The notes under the pieces were generated by a model, which saw only the letters and a program-made list of their open reading frames with translations, had not been told where the DNA came from and ran no database searches. Source: Linyphia triangularis (taxonomy: Eukaryota; Arthropoda; Arachnida; Araneae; Linyphiidae). Taken from it: 64,000 nucleotides of DNA. Below, in pieces: positions 36,235-47,110 of this stretch. The position numbers and the translations under genes are program-made. Each line of letters opens with the position of its first letter. Position 1 is the first letter of the stretch. Where the stretch lies: positions 90,426,466-90,490,465 of the forward strand of contig OZ021729.1 in NCBI GenBank assembly GCA_963978545.1. Direction: 5' to 3'.

Positions 36235-38022
36235 TTGTGAAAATCACATAGATGTCGCCAAAATCACTAAGATCACAATGTGACATCGCAGCGACAAAGC
36301 TTTCTTTGCGAAAGTCGCATAAATCACACGGATGTCGCCAAAATCACTAAGATCACATACAGATCACAATGTGACATCGCAGTGACAAAGCTTTCGTTGC
36401 GAAGATCGCATAAATCACACGGATGTCGCAAAAATCACTAAGATCACATTTAGGTCACAAAGCGATATCGCAGTGACAAAGCTTTCGTTGCGAAGATCGC
36501 ATAAATCACACGGATGTCGCCAAAATCACTGAGATCACATTTAGGTCACAAAGCGATATCGCAGTGACAAAGCTTTCGTTGCGAAGATCGCATAAATCAC
36601 ACGGATGTCGCCAAAATCACTAAGATCACATTTAGGTCACAAAGCGATATCGCAGTGACAAAGCTTTCGTTGCGAAGATCGCATAAATCACACGGATGTC
36701 GCCAAAATCACTAAGATCACATTTAGGTCACAAAGCGATATCGCAGTGACAAAGCTTTCGTTGCGAAAATCGCATAAATCACATGGATGTCGCCAAAATC
36801 ACTAAGATCACAATGTGACATCGCAGTGACAAAGCTTTCGTTGCGAAAATCGCATAAATCACACGGATGTCGCCAAAATCACTAAGATCACATTTAGGTC
36901 ACAAAGCCATATCGCAGCGACAAAGCTTTCGTTGCGAAAATCGCATAAATCACATGGATGTCGCCAAAATCACTAAGATCACATTTAGGTCACAAAGCGA
37001 TATCGCAGCGACAAAGCTTTCGTCGCGAAAATCGCATAAATCACACGGATGTCGCCAAAATCACTAAGATCACATTTAGGTCACAAAGCGATATCGCAGG
37101 GACAAAGCTTTCGTTGCGAAGATCGCATAAATCACAAGGATGTCGCCAAAATCACTAAGATCACATACAGATCACAATGTGACATCGCAGTGACAAAGCT
37201 TTCGTTGCGAAAATCGCATAAATCACACGGATGTCGCCAAAATCACTAAGATCACATTTAGGTCACAAAGCGATATCGCAGTGACAAAGCTTTCGTTGCG
37301 AAGATCGCATAAATCACAAGGATGTCGCCAAAATCACTAAGATCACATACAGATCACAATGTGACATCGCAGTGACAAAGCTTTCGTTGCGAAAATCGCA
37401 TAAATCACACGGATGTCGCCAAAATCACTAAGATCACATTTAGGTCACAAAGCGATATCGCAGTGACAAAGCTTTCGTTGCGAAGATCGCATAAATCACA
37501 AGGATGTCGCCAAAATCACTAAGATCACATACAGATCACAATGTGACATCGCAGTGACAAAGCTTTCGTTGCGAAGATCGCATAAATCACACGGATGTCT
37601 CCAAAATCACTAAGATCACATTTAGGTCACAAAGCGATATCGCAGTGACAAAGCTTTCGTTGCAAAGATCGCATAAATCACACGGATGTCGCCAAAATCA
37701 CTAAGATCACATTTAGGTCACAAAGCGATATCGCAGTGACAAAGCTTTCGTTGCGAAGATCACATAAATCACATAGATGTCGCCAAAATCACTAAGATCA
37801 CATACAGATCACAATGCGATATCGCAAAAATCGCAAATTCGTCCCCAATGTCACAATGTGACGAAAAGCGATATCGCAGCGATATCACAAAGTTACGTCG
37901 CAAAACCCCCTCTAAAACGGACATTGGACGACTATGTGACCCCTGTGTGATATCGCCGTGACATCGCGTGATCTCTATGCGATATCGCTTTTCGTCACAT
38001 ACTCGTCACATGGTTATTAGGG
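36235..38022 (-). repeat. 91-bp tandem repeat array, right (inverted) copy
   Basis: Reverse complement of the 14890-16535 family with the same 91-bp period, for example atcactaagatcac at 36876, 36967 and 37058. There are about 17 units. Two subtypes exist: one with cacatacagatcacaatgtg and one with cacatttaggtcacaaagcg. Between 37060 and 37600 they alternate, giving a 182-bp higher-order period. The outer 200 bp are degenerate, as in the left array, and end in gtcacatggttattagggc. The frames at 36867, 36958 and 37049 are copies of one chance frame. Confidence 0.9.
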
Positions 38023-38167
38023 CACCATGAAAAAATTTAAAATAAATTAAAGTCTTAATTTTTTCAACGTTTTTCTAGTTGATCCTCAAAAAAGACTCAA
38101 CGAACATATTTTTGGCACTGAAACTTAACGATTTTATTACATCCGATTTTTACTTTGAAAGTTGAAA

Positions 38168-38203
38168 AGTGTTCCGATTCACCCCATTTTACGCTACTTT
38201 TTG
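38168..38203 (-). mobile_element. solo end of the ggggtgaatcggaac TIR family
   Basis: gtgttccgattcaccccatt followed by ttacgctac is the reverse complement of the left end of the element at 13817. No second end is visible nearby. Confidence 0.6.
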
Positions 38204-38631
38204 TATCGATTCCACTTTTGAAATTTCTAGATCGTTGCAATTGAAAAACTACCTATAGCTGCGCATTCTAGCTTTTGGGTTGACAACTAATCGCCTCGGT
38301 ATTGTTGAACAATCAGATTATAATACACCAAGGGAACCATAGACATAACAAAACGTAAGGTAGATTACATCCAAACAAAAATAAGTTCACTCAAAATCAC
38401 ATAAGATGATGGAGGTGTAGAAGTTAACCAAATATCTTTTACCATGGTTGGTTCCATGTTGATACTGACACAAAACCAACCATAAAGTGTTACTTATGCG
38501 GTGCAACATCTAAAAACTTAAACGATTTAACAAAAACACATTAGATAGATTGAAAGACCCTTTAATTAAGATTATCTATTTTGCATGCGCGTTTGTGTGA
38601 GCATACTCCATTTAAAGTGCAAACTGGCCTG

Positions 38632-39003
38632 TTAAAAAGTAGCAACTTCGAACACTAGAAATAAAAATAGAGTTAAGGAGAAAAAAATGAAATCCAAGAA
38701 GAGCTTGGTTTCACTATCGAAGTACCTAACCCCAGATTTGGAAACAGTGATGAATGCAATACAAGTAGACTGTATTTGACCTCTATATTTGAAAATGCAA
38801 TATTTTTTGGTTGGGAATGCATAATCATATCTATATATATGCCCTAGCCATCTAATAAGAGACGTTTTTTCTCTTATCATTATATCGGGTTCGTCATATT
38901 TTATAGATTTCATGATTATATGCGCTTCTACGTTCGTTATTCTGTTAACAGGGTTTCCACTCAAATCAATGACTTTTAAGGACCTTCGAAAATTTGTTTT
39001 CAT
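38632..39003 (-). pseudogene. LINE ORF2 C-terminal fragment
   Basis: Reads VEAHIIMKSIKYDEPDIMIR, then SLIRWLGHIYRYDYAFPTKK. The block R-I/L-x-W-L-G-H-I-x-R-x-D-x-x-x-P-x-K-K is the conserved segment after the RT thumb in many LINE ORF2 proteins. The remainder of the 123-codon frame drifts into low-complexity sequence, so the end is not real. Confidence 0.65.
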
Positions 39004-39410
39004 GAATTATGTCTGTATATAAATTTTTCATGAAGTATATTCTACCAAAAAAGTTATAAGTTGGCGCATTCGTAATACAAATACGTCAAGAGAATCCCGA
39101 TACGTTGCGAATAAGTGGCGCGGGGACAGCAAGTCTTAAGTTGTATTTTTATAAATTTTGCAGTTGGGCACACCGCAAGCACCTCCAAGCATTTTCAAGG
39201 AACAAGTTAAAAAATATTGAGCACTTTTAATAACCGTGGGAACCCTGGTAAATGTAATGACTAGTATTACACCAATACTACATTTAAATTTGACATGGAA
39301 TAGTGAAGTTTTTTGGGAATAATTCTTACGAAGGAAATAACTCCCCCGCTAAAATAGTGATATACTTTTTGATAATTTTTTCCATTATCCTTACTAGTAA
39401 GTGAAGCGGA

Positions 39411-39589
39411 AGTTGGTTGTATTCAGATTATCTGGCGCCGTCAGCAACACGAGGGCTATAATGCGCTGAAAATTCGTCATTTAACAAGCCAACATAGATT
39501 TACAAACACCCATGCCTAACACGGGACTCGAACCCGCAACCTCGCGGTTTAGAAGCCAGCACGCTAACCACTATACCGTTTGGTCGGCG
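39411..39589 (-). mobile_element. tRNA-derived SINE, family A, with 11-bp TSD
   Basis: On the minus strand it starts GCCGACCAAACGGTATAGTG with box A GTGGTTAGCGTGC and box B GGGTTCGAGTCCCGT, then a body ending in gcgccagataatctgaatac and the tail aaccaac. It is flanked by agtgaagcgga on both sides (39400-39410, 39590-39600). The uninterrupted relative at about 23940 supplies the empty site. Confidence 0.9.
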
Positions 39590-39600
39590 AGTGAAGCGGA

Positions 39601-39945
39601 GGAAAGGAGAAAACCAGTCGTACTCAAGGGAAGAAAATTTCTTTATTAAAGACATAAGGGCGTAAAAATTTGAAAAACGAATAAGATTTTTGCGGGAATT
39701 TTTGGAGCAGGGGATGTTTAAACCACCTTAAGAGACACGCGATTTTGATCAAAATCGTTTTGAGTCGTTATTTAGCCAATTGCTGAAAAACATTTTTTTT
39801 TTTTTCAATGGCAGGTGCCTTATGCGCAATATTGACGAAAAAGTTTAATGACAGGTCCCATGGCCACCGCTGAATCGAAAACCAAATTTGAATACTGTAG
39901 GTAAATTCCTATGGGAGTTATACTAACCACCTATACTGCAATTTT
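39601..39945 (+). repeat. dispersed repeat, relative of 23940-24300
   Basis: Same order of phrases as at 23940-24300 (tgcgggaatttttggag, aaaatcgttttgagtcg, gctgaaaaaca, ccaaatttgaatactgtagg). Both copies are followed by an A-rich tract. Confidence 0.6.
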
Positions 39946-40000
39946 TCTGTGAAACTTTTTTGAAGTCATGGTATTCCAAAACGTGGAAAATACAAGAAAG

Positions 40001-40031
<31 letters not shown>

Positions 40032-41104
40032 CATTGGAAAATAAAAACATAGAATTTCAGATTCAGCATCACTCAAAATCAAAATCTTGTACAAATTTGA
40101 TCACTGATATGGTCACCCTCTGTTAAATATGATTGGAAGATATCTCATTAACACAAGTGATCTAATAAGGTCGAAAGGGTTAAGGGATGAAAAAGGGGAA
40201 GTTTTTTCCAAATTTCTACACGCACAGGTCCTAATTGGGAGTTCTTGCACACGATTGATCTCATTTTTTGAATTTTTCAGGAAATAAAACAATGTAGTTG
40301 ATCATTTTGGTCATTTACTAAAAGTATAACACTTAGCCTGATCAGTAATTAACCATCTGTTATTCATAATTTGTTTATTGGTTTAAAGAAAAATTACTTG
40401 TATATTAATATAAAACAAACATAAATGATCTACATACATTATTTGTATTAAACCATTTAGGAATTATTCATGTTGATGCTAAAAAATCAAAGAGAAGCTA
40501 AACCACCCTTCACTAATAGTGTCAGTCACTCATATGAGACCCTGTGACATACCTTTGTGTTTGTTAATTTTTATCATCCAATTGGAAGCTTGGCTACCCC
40601 TATAACTTTTGGCAGTGGCTTTCATTAATTATTGGATATATTTTAACCAATAAAAATTAGAATACCATCACAACAATCCTTGTTTACTTCCTTTTTGTGT
40701 TATTTTCGTCAACTACTAGCATTGGTCATCAATTACTGGAGAATCACTCTATATATGTAAAAAGCATTTATAGTATTAGTGTTATAATGCAAAGATATCT
40801 AAAACAAATTTCTAAGCAATACTGATAATACAAGTTAATATGCAGCTACGGGTCCCCAGTGGGTCATTTTTCATTAATTTTAATTTGCCTACTCTGACCC
40901 ACTTATTATCACAAAAGAGTGAGGGTATCATTCCAGCCACGGAACTCAATGTAGCCCGTATGCAAGCAAATTTGCTAAAAACAATAAAAACATGATGTTC
41001 ATTTTTGTTAATGTACTAAAATTACAAATAGCCTGTCGAGGGACAAAGAAATGGGTACAACCCGCATATGGGAGACCCCACACAGATACATAAGGAGGCG
41101 ATCT
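39946..41104. other. AT-rich DNA without a recognised gene
   Basis: A-rich tract at about 40000-40040. Nothing else is recognised. The minus frame 40946-41146 runs into the 35-bp repeat and is not considered coding. Confidence 0.5.
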
Positions 41105-41245
41105 TCCATTCATAGATTCCCGTTTATAGGGTAGATCTACATTCATACAGATACCCGTTTATAGAGTTTATCTACATTCATACAGATACCCGTTTATAGG
41201 GTAGATCTACATTCATACAGATACACCCGTCTATAGAGCGTTATC
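41105..41245 (+). repeat. 35-bp tandem repeat, about four units
   Basis: Units ctacattcatacagatacc followed by cgtttatagggtagat alternate gggtagat and gagtttat variants. The first unit is diverged. Confidence 0.8.
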
Positions 41246-41403
41246 TTTCACATACACAGATGCAACCCGTCTAATGTTTCTTTATCACATCTTAAGTCCT
41301 AGGCCAGTAATTAGAGATAAATGGATTTGAGCTGTCACAAGTTGGAATACAATTTATCAGACGCATACAGCGGTCTCTCCAAAAAAAGTACTCGACTCAT
41401 AGA

Positions 41404-41898
41404 TTACAACAATTCCAAATACATAATAAATGGAGATAGTAGCAACTTAACACAGTAAGTATTTAAAGAGAAAATATTATACCAGTTAAAATTATCATCG
41501 TATGAAGAACTAGCTAAATTTAATAACACATTTGCAGCTTCATTATCTGAAAAGGGAGAAGATGCTCTCAATTTTTTACTTCGGAGACTTAGATTACCTT
41601 TTTGTTTACGTTTTAGAACTCTACGTTCGCTCTTCTGGGGAATCGATTTGTAAGTAGGATATCCATTAAACACGGTTGGGATCGATCCTTTTTTTAAACA
41701 TCTCATTGTAGGGAACTGCAAAAAATCTGAATCCTTAAAGTGATACGCGCATACTTTAGATGAGTTAAAAAAATCATTACGCGAAATGGCTTTCAGCCTA
41801 ACACGTTTCAGTTCTGAATCAGCTGGGAATTCGTGAAAAGATATTTTATCGAGATTACTATTTGACTTACATAAAGGTACACAGCAATAGATAGGCAT
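41404..41898 (-). CDS. THAP-domain protein, first exon
   Basis: From an ATG in fair context the frame reads MPIYCCVPLCKSNSNLDKIS, then FHEFPADSELKRVRLKAIS, SKVCAYHFKDSDF and GSIPTVF. That is a full THAP zinc finger: C-x(3)-C near residues 6-10, a FHxFP motif, a CxxH pair (VCAYHF), and the closing G-S/A-I/V-P-T-V/L-F. THAP fingers bind DNA and occur in host regulators and in P-element-like transposases. After the finger comes a basic stretch and an acidic/Ser segment (SPFSDNEAANVLLNLASSSY). A donor-like CTG|GTATAAT at about 41482 may end the exon, so the last 25 or so residues are doubtful. No transposase core is seen downstream within the window. Confidence 0.8.
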   Translation of the reverse strand: MPIYCCVPLCKSNSNLDKISFHEFPADSELKRVRLKAISRNDFFNSSKVCAYHFKDSDFLQFPTMRCLKKGSIPTVFNGYPTYKSIPQKSERRVLKRKQKGNLSLRSKKLRASSPFSDNEAANVLLNLASSSYDDNFNWYNIFSLNTYCVKLLLSPFIMYLELL

Positions 41899-42086
41899 GC
41901 TGTATTGTTTTGGGAATTAAAAGAGTAAATAATTACAAAAATCACTTACGAAGCGGTAGCACACCACATTGTAGAAGGCTAGTCAAGGCGAAATGATTCA
42001 AAAACTATCCTACTAGACCAATGCCATCTAGTGGTAAACGGTCAAACTAAGGTGGTATTTGAAATCCTTTGATCTTTACCGCACTG

Positions 42087-42464
42087 TCATAGCCGCGATG
42101 AATCCAGTTTAGCCGTGATTCTACTCAACCACTTGGGTATCGGCTGTGATTGCTTAACAGTCTGAGGTAATGGAAAACTGTACTTGATCTTTTTACTATC
42201 CCACCCCCATTCTAAAAAATATTTTAATGATAATAATCGACGATTTATCGTTTGCGGTCTAAAATTGGAATCAATCAAACATTGTTTATATTGACGAACA
42301 TCAGTTGGAGTAATATGAAGCAAATCCATATCGGTATTATTAACCTCTTCAAACCAAATGGCGAACTGAATCAGATCGCTGCGATAACTTACCAATGTTG
42401 CAGGTGATTTATCTGTCGATTTTTGATAAGCAATATATTGCTTAATTTGAGTAATTTTAGTCAT
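42087..42464 (-). pseudogene. tyrosine recombinase (phage-integrase family), N-terminal part only
   Basis: 125 codons from ATG. MTKITQIKQYIAYQKSTDKS, then PATLVSYRSDLIQFAIWFEE, LHITPTDVRQYKQCLID and TINRRLLSLKYFLEWGW match the SAM-like core-binding domain of bacterial XerC/D-type recombinases (helices ending in the N-R-R-L-x-x-L-x-x-F block), followed by the PIPKWLSR hinge. The catalytic domain with R-H-R-Y should follow, but the frame ends 11 residues later (ITAKLDSSRL, stop). It was cut by a rearrangement near 42115. It has no introns and no homology to neighbouring host repeats. The type is bacterial, consistent with the IstB fragment 400 bp upstream. Confidence 0.8.
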
Positions 42465-42510
42465 AAATAATTATGCGATTAGATTTTGATAGGATAACCT
42501 ATTACAAATA

Positions 42511-42590
42511 ATGCTATTATACGATGACTTAAGGTTGTTTGCAACGTATAATGCTTATTATACGATCAGATGTTCTAGAATATAATGCGT
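42511..42590. promoter_or_regulatory. lox-like inverted repeat, putative recombinase core site
   Basis: CGTATA (42545-42550), an 8-bp spacer ATGCTTAT, then TATACG (42559-42564). The half-site recurs as attatacgatga at 42516-42527 and as tataatgcg at 42581-42589. The geometry (inverted CGTATA arms and an 8-bp spacer) is that of the inner arms of loxP. It is 50-130 bp upstream of the truncated recombinase start, where many such enzymes keep their core site. It may also be only a promoter palindrome. Confidence 0.45.
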
Positions 42591-42746
42591 AAAACATGAT
42601 CATCCTACAGGGATAAGGCATTTGAGTAAGATAACTTATTGCAGGATATTTTTCTATAACAGAGAAGAAATTGATAGAATTTTGGAGGTCTAGTTCGCTT
42701 TTGCCCCGTTTCTGTAATTTATAATATTTTAATAAATAATATTTCT

Positions 42747-42862
42747 AGACCACCTTTACCATACGCTTACTTTATTCATACTATTATTCCTTTGTTATTT
42801 CTACTACAGAACAATACTTCAATCTTCCTTCTTTTATAAGACCACCTTTACCATACGCTTAC
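42747..42862 (+). repeat. 24-bp direct repeat pair
   Basis: agaccacctttaccatacgc followed by ttac occurs at 42747-42770 and again at 42839-42862, 92 bp apart. The second copy abuts the IstB fragment exactly, so it marks a junction, perhaps an insertion-sequence end or duplicated target. Confidence 0.75.
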
Positions 42863-43090
42863 GTAATTACCAGCAATTTAGTATTCTCAAAGTGGCAGCA
42901 GATTTTTAAAGATGAAATGACTACCAATGCTGCGATTGATCGGTTAGTCCATCACGCTACTATTTTGGAATTGAATGCTGAAAGTTATAGAATTAAAACT
43001 GTTAAAGGTAACCAACAAAATTCTCAGGAACAAGTGGCTAAGAAATTAGAAAAACAGAACAATAAGAAGGAGAATAAAAATGTAATTTAA
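42863..43090 (+). pseudogene. istB: IS21-family IstB-like ATPase, C-terminal fragment
   Basis: 75 codons and a TAA: VITSNLVFSKWQQIFKDEMT, then TNAAIDRLVHHATILELNAE and SYRIK. IstB proteins, the ATPase helper of IS21 transposition, end in exactly this order: ITSN/TTNL-x-F-x-x-W, the D-x-x-x-T-x-A-x-x-D-R-L-x-H-H-A block, and N-x-x-S-Y-R. The Walker A and B parts are missing because the sequence starts at the repeat ending 42862. The Lys/Gln/Asn-rich tail is typical of AT-rich endosymbiont genomes. Confidence 0.88.
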
Positions 43091-43118
43091 CAGCTAAATT
43101 CTTGCCAAAAAATCAGTA

Positions 43119-43156
43119 ATTATAGTTGTCGGCTTTCGGTATTTATAGTTGTCGCC
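43119..43156. repeat. probable insertion-sequence end with repeated tatagttgtcg
   Basis: tatagttgtcg at 43121-43131 and again at 43144-43154, 23 bp apart, 30 bp after the IstB stop. Multiple short terminal repeats just outside istB are the normal right end of IS21 elements. Confidence 0.5.
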
Positions 43157-43456
43157 ACACACATACACTTTATCATTAACAGTTTTTTTATTTTTAGTAC
43201 TTGTTTTTAACCAGGCGTCCATATGACGATGCCGAACAAAGCCACTAAAAAACATGTTCAACTTCTCCTACTAGATTATAATATTCGTGGTCATAAATAT
43301 AAGTATCTTGTAGTTTTCCTTCATTTGCTAAACTTGCTATTTTCTGATCTGCTGCAGGTAATGTACTATACATCTCTGCCCTTATACTTTCAATAATCTT
43401 TACTATATCTTTAGTTGGATAGAGTTCCGAATGAGGGCGATCCACCGCTAGGGGAA
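43157..43456 (-). pseudogene. bacterial-type reading frame, frameshifted, unassigned
   Basis: A minus-strand frame runs DRPHSELYPTKDIVKIIES, then IRAEMYSTLPAADQKIASLA and YIYDHEYYNLVGEVEHVF to a stop at 43245. Shifting one base in the T6 run there continues as FSGFVRHRHMDAWLKTSTKN until the insertion-sequence end. It therefore looks like one gene broken by a homopolymer frameshift and then by the IS. There is no clear ATG (only GTG at 43445), so the 5' end is probably missing. No family recognised. Codon usage and position tie it to the recombinase/IstB island. Confidence 0.5.
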
Positions 43457-45552
43457 AGACGCGCCAAGGGCGGGAGCGATAAATAGTTCAAAATGGTACT
43501 GTTGTGTAACTTGGCGTAGAAATGTAGGGAATACTATTGTTGAGAGAGGGAATAATTGGAGCTTCGGAGAAAAGGAGTGCATGTGGACAGGATAAGCATT
43601 AACTCGTAGCGGTGTGATGATAGGCGGATTTGTTGGGACTTCCGGTTATAACGTGTTTCAGGTTCGGCGATGCATTGGCAACAGACTGGGCGTCACGCGC
43701 AAAGACGGAGGGGAGGGGGATGTCCCATTGTGATACACTGCGACAAGGGGGAAGGGGGTAATCGTTTTGACAATGTATTCTACTAAGTTTTTAGGCAAAA
43801 AATAATGCTTCCATTGCGTGAAACAGATGATTTTTATTTTTTAACAGAAACATTTTAAATTTTTATTCATTCCATTTAGCATGGTCGAAGCCCCTTCCCG
43901 CAAATATGTTTTCATTCCATATTTTATCTGCGCGACACTATTATAGAGAATATGTAAATAAATAATAATAAGCCGACTTTACTGCACTTATGGCTGTCAC
44001 CAAAAAATTCTATTGGAAAGGGGGGGGGGGGGAGGAATACATCATTTTGCCGATTGCAATCAGGAAGTGTTTTTATAGCTTAGTAACTTTTTATCTACTA
44101 AATCAACAAAACAGTACAGTGTAGCACTTGACTAATAATTTTATTTATATTTGAGTATAACTTGAAATAAATTAATTTTTAACGAAATAAATTGATGGTT
44201 TTGACTTGCTTTTAATATTCCTTGATAGAGGGATTCGTGAAAAATTCGTTTGTTATTTTTTCATTTCATGACTGAATACAACTATTATGAATTTCTTATC
44301 AATATTTTTATTGAACTCTCTTTTATTTTTACTTTATAATTGTTTTTTAAATCACTGAATTGCACAAGGAATACAATTTGCCTAAGGAATCTTTTATCAT
44401 AATAGCACATACAAAGAAAAGCATTTTGTCCATCATTTTCACTTTCATTAGACAAAATAGTAAAAACACCATAAGTTTCAGTTAAAATGAATAATTGAAA
44501 GTTTCTAACAATGATTAAGTATAAAATTTAACTTTTGTATATAATTCTATGTTCAAAGTAACTACAAACATTTAATTAAAATATACAATTATCTAGAAAC
44601 CTTCAAATGATTTTCAACTGTAATTATTCTTGCCCTAAGATATTAAAGGGTATTCTCCTCTCTCAGGGTATTTTCTCTGAAAAATAGCTATTTCTCCTTC
44701 TAATTAACTGCTGTGATATAAAGTTTTATATATATCCAAAGACATGATAGTGTAGTTAATGTTTTTATTCTTATATTTAGTTCAATCAATATTTAAACAA
44801 AATTTAAACTTGTGTTTTTAACTACAATAGGATTTTTTTTTATCCTTTTCTGGAGTTACCTGGATTATGAGTCTATAATTTGTAACAATCATCTAAACAT
44901 ACTAACTTTTTTTTTTTATCAGATAACCAAAAGCAAATTTCTATTGCTAAAATTGAAAACATTTGGAAAACATACTGTCCATGTGCTTAATTGTATTGTA
45001 ATGCAATGAAATGACTTACATAAAAATAATTATTTCGATTAATTTTCTTATATTGATTAATATTGCAAGCATTTGGAAACTTATTTTGCAATCGTAATAG
45101 ACGGATAATATAATCTTTGGAAAATGTTAGGTTATTGTTTTTAAAACTCATGTTGTATATCCCTCCTGAAAATCCGGATACTTTTCTTTGTTTTTAAATA
45201 AAAATATATTAATACATAGTTATTAAATTGTTAGAAATAAATGCAAAATATCATGTCTTAATCAATTACAAAATTTATTTATATACAAAACTAACACGTT
45301 TTTCTTTTAAAGTTATCCATCTTTTTAAGAATTCGTCGAATTTTATCTCATCTAAACTATGTCCTTTACAAATTGTAATAAAAGAAAATGATTCGTACGG
45401 GAATCCATTATCGATCTCAAGTAATTTTTTTACGATCTTTAGCTAGCTGGTTCTATTTATAATAACAAGATGAAGGTCAAAATAGACAGGAATTTCGGGT
45501 TCCAAACAAAGTTTTGATTGCAGAATATAACTCCATTTCCACATGCGTTCTA

Positions 45553-45585
<33 letters not shown>

Positions 45586-46863
45586 ATATTCAACTATTCT
45601 TTAAAGGTGCGTATACTACATAACAGGTATTTTTTATTATTTCTTTTGTTTTATTTAGTAAAAAATGCAGTCTAAATTTTTCTGAGAGAATTTTCAATTA
45701 GTACAAAAAGAACACTTCATTTAGTATATACCAGTTGAAACAATTTGGAAGGTAACCTTAATCTAAACAAATGAATTCAGCATAAAACCAAACTCAAAAT
45801 AAAACATGATCCAATGAAGATTTTAGCAAGTTTTTTTTTTGCTATGAGTGTTTAAGTGAAGGTTTCAGGCTCTAAATTTTGCCAAATTGCACATGCTTTA
45901 ATATGGCTTAGTATCTGGTTTTGATATTCGGTAGTAAAAAATGTGTCTAAAAGCGTCCTTTTAGTGACGAACCCAAGATAAATTATCACTGATAAAGAGT
46001 CTATCTGTCAAGTTTTAGTTCGTTTGAATGATGGCAAGTAGATTAATTCCTTCTTCTACGCGGCACTAGAAACGTGTGTAAAAGCGACCTTTAAGATTAA
46101 CTCCTTTGGTTAGTGTACCAATTAAAAGTTTAAGGTAGAGATGGTCAGTCGGAATTTGTGGATAAAAGGTTTTAGCATGGAACAAAATAGTAACAAATCT
46201 CTAAATGACTTCCGTTCAACAGCTACATTTTTTTAATCATTTTTCTTGAATTTAGAAAAAATTATATGTTATTCTTTTTTTTTTTTTTTTTGTGTGTGTT
46301 TTGATTCGTCTGTCCCAAACAGTCTCTCGAATACCTCTAAAGACAATATCAATGACAAAAGCTTATAAAAATAAGAAACTGATTAAATGTATAATTTCAT
46401 TACTTGATTAAAAATATAAACATTAATTAGAATGACAAACTTATGATGAATTTACTAGTTATAGTTTTGTTTTCGATAACTTTAGGTGGTGGTAAAGTTA
46501 TATCAGTGGAAGAAGTGAGGGGAAAAAAGTGGGGGGGGGGGGGCAAAAGTTGGTGACAACCAACACCCCTCCCCCTCCTTTGCTCCCAACGATAAACGTT
46601 AAATTTCCTGTCTGTCTTATATTGAAAATATTCAGTAGGAAGACATAATTTATACTTCCTAACACTTTATAGTAGTATGATATATACCATAAATAGATTT
46701 AATTTTTACATTTGAAAACTTTAAATCACTTTTTCTTCGTGTCACTACATTTAAAGGTTAATGTTATTTTTCTTAAGTAGTTTTTAGACGGATTGAGTGT
46801 TTTTAAAAGTGGGAGGATGGATTTCAGTGGTTTTCGAAGTGTGTTGACTCATGGGTATTTTCT
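43457..46863. other. AT-rich host DNA without a recognised gene
   Basis: G12 run at 44022-44033, a poly(T) near 45552-45579, a G13 run at 46531-46543 and no domain in the open frames 44812-45009 or 45228-45446. 43470-43760 is locally GC-richer. Confidence 0.5.
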
Positions 46864-47049
46864 GCCGACCAAACGGTATAGTGGTTAGCGTGCTGGCTTC
46901 TAGACCGCGAGGTTGCGGGTTCGAGTCCCGTGTAGGCATGGGTGTTTGTAAATGTATGTTGGTTTGTTAAATGACGAAATGTTTCGGCGCATTATAGCCC
47001 TCGTGTTGCTGACGGCGCCAGATAATCTGAATACAACCAACCAACCAAC
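46864..47049 (+). mobile_element. tRNA-derived SINE, family A, with 14-bp TSD
   Basis: GCCGACCAAACGGTATAGTG head, box B GGTTCGAGTCC, body through gcgccagataatctgaatac, tail aaccaaccaaccaacc. Flanked by catgggtattttct (46850-46863 and 47050-47063). The open frame 46952-47353 is read out of it. Confidence 0.92.
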
Positions 47050-47110
47050 CATGGGTATTTTCTTGAAAAGTGAGGGGACGCGTCATCCCGCGTCTACTCA
47101 CACTTCTAGC

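Noticed and set aside
36867..37249. Three 66-residue reading frames that look like paralogous proteins
   Set aside because: They are the same chance frame in successive 91-bp satellite units; 91 is not divisible by three, so no longer frame can form.
46864..46940. tRNA genes at the SINE heads (also 39515-39589, 50096-50170, and the minus strand near 55060 and 55400)
   Set aside because: Boxes A and B are present, but the anticodon stems do not pair well, and each head is followed by a SINE body, tail and, for family A, target-site duplications.
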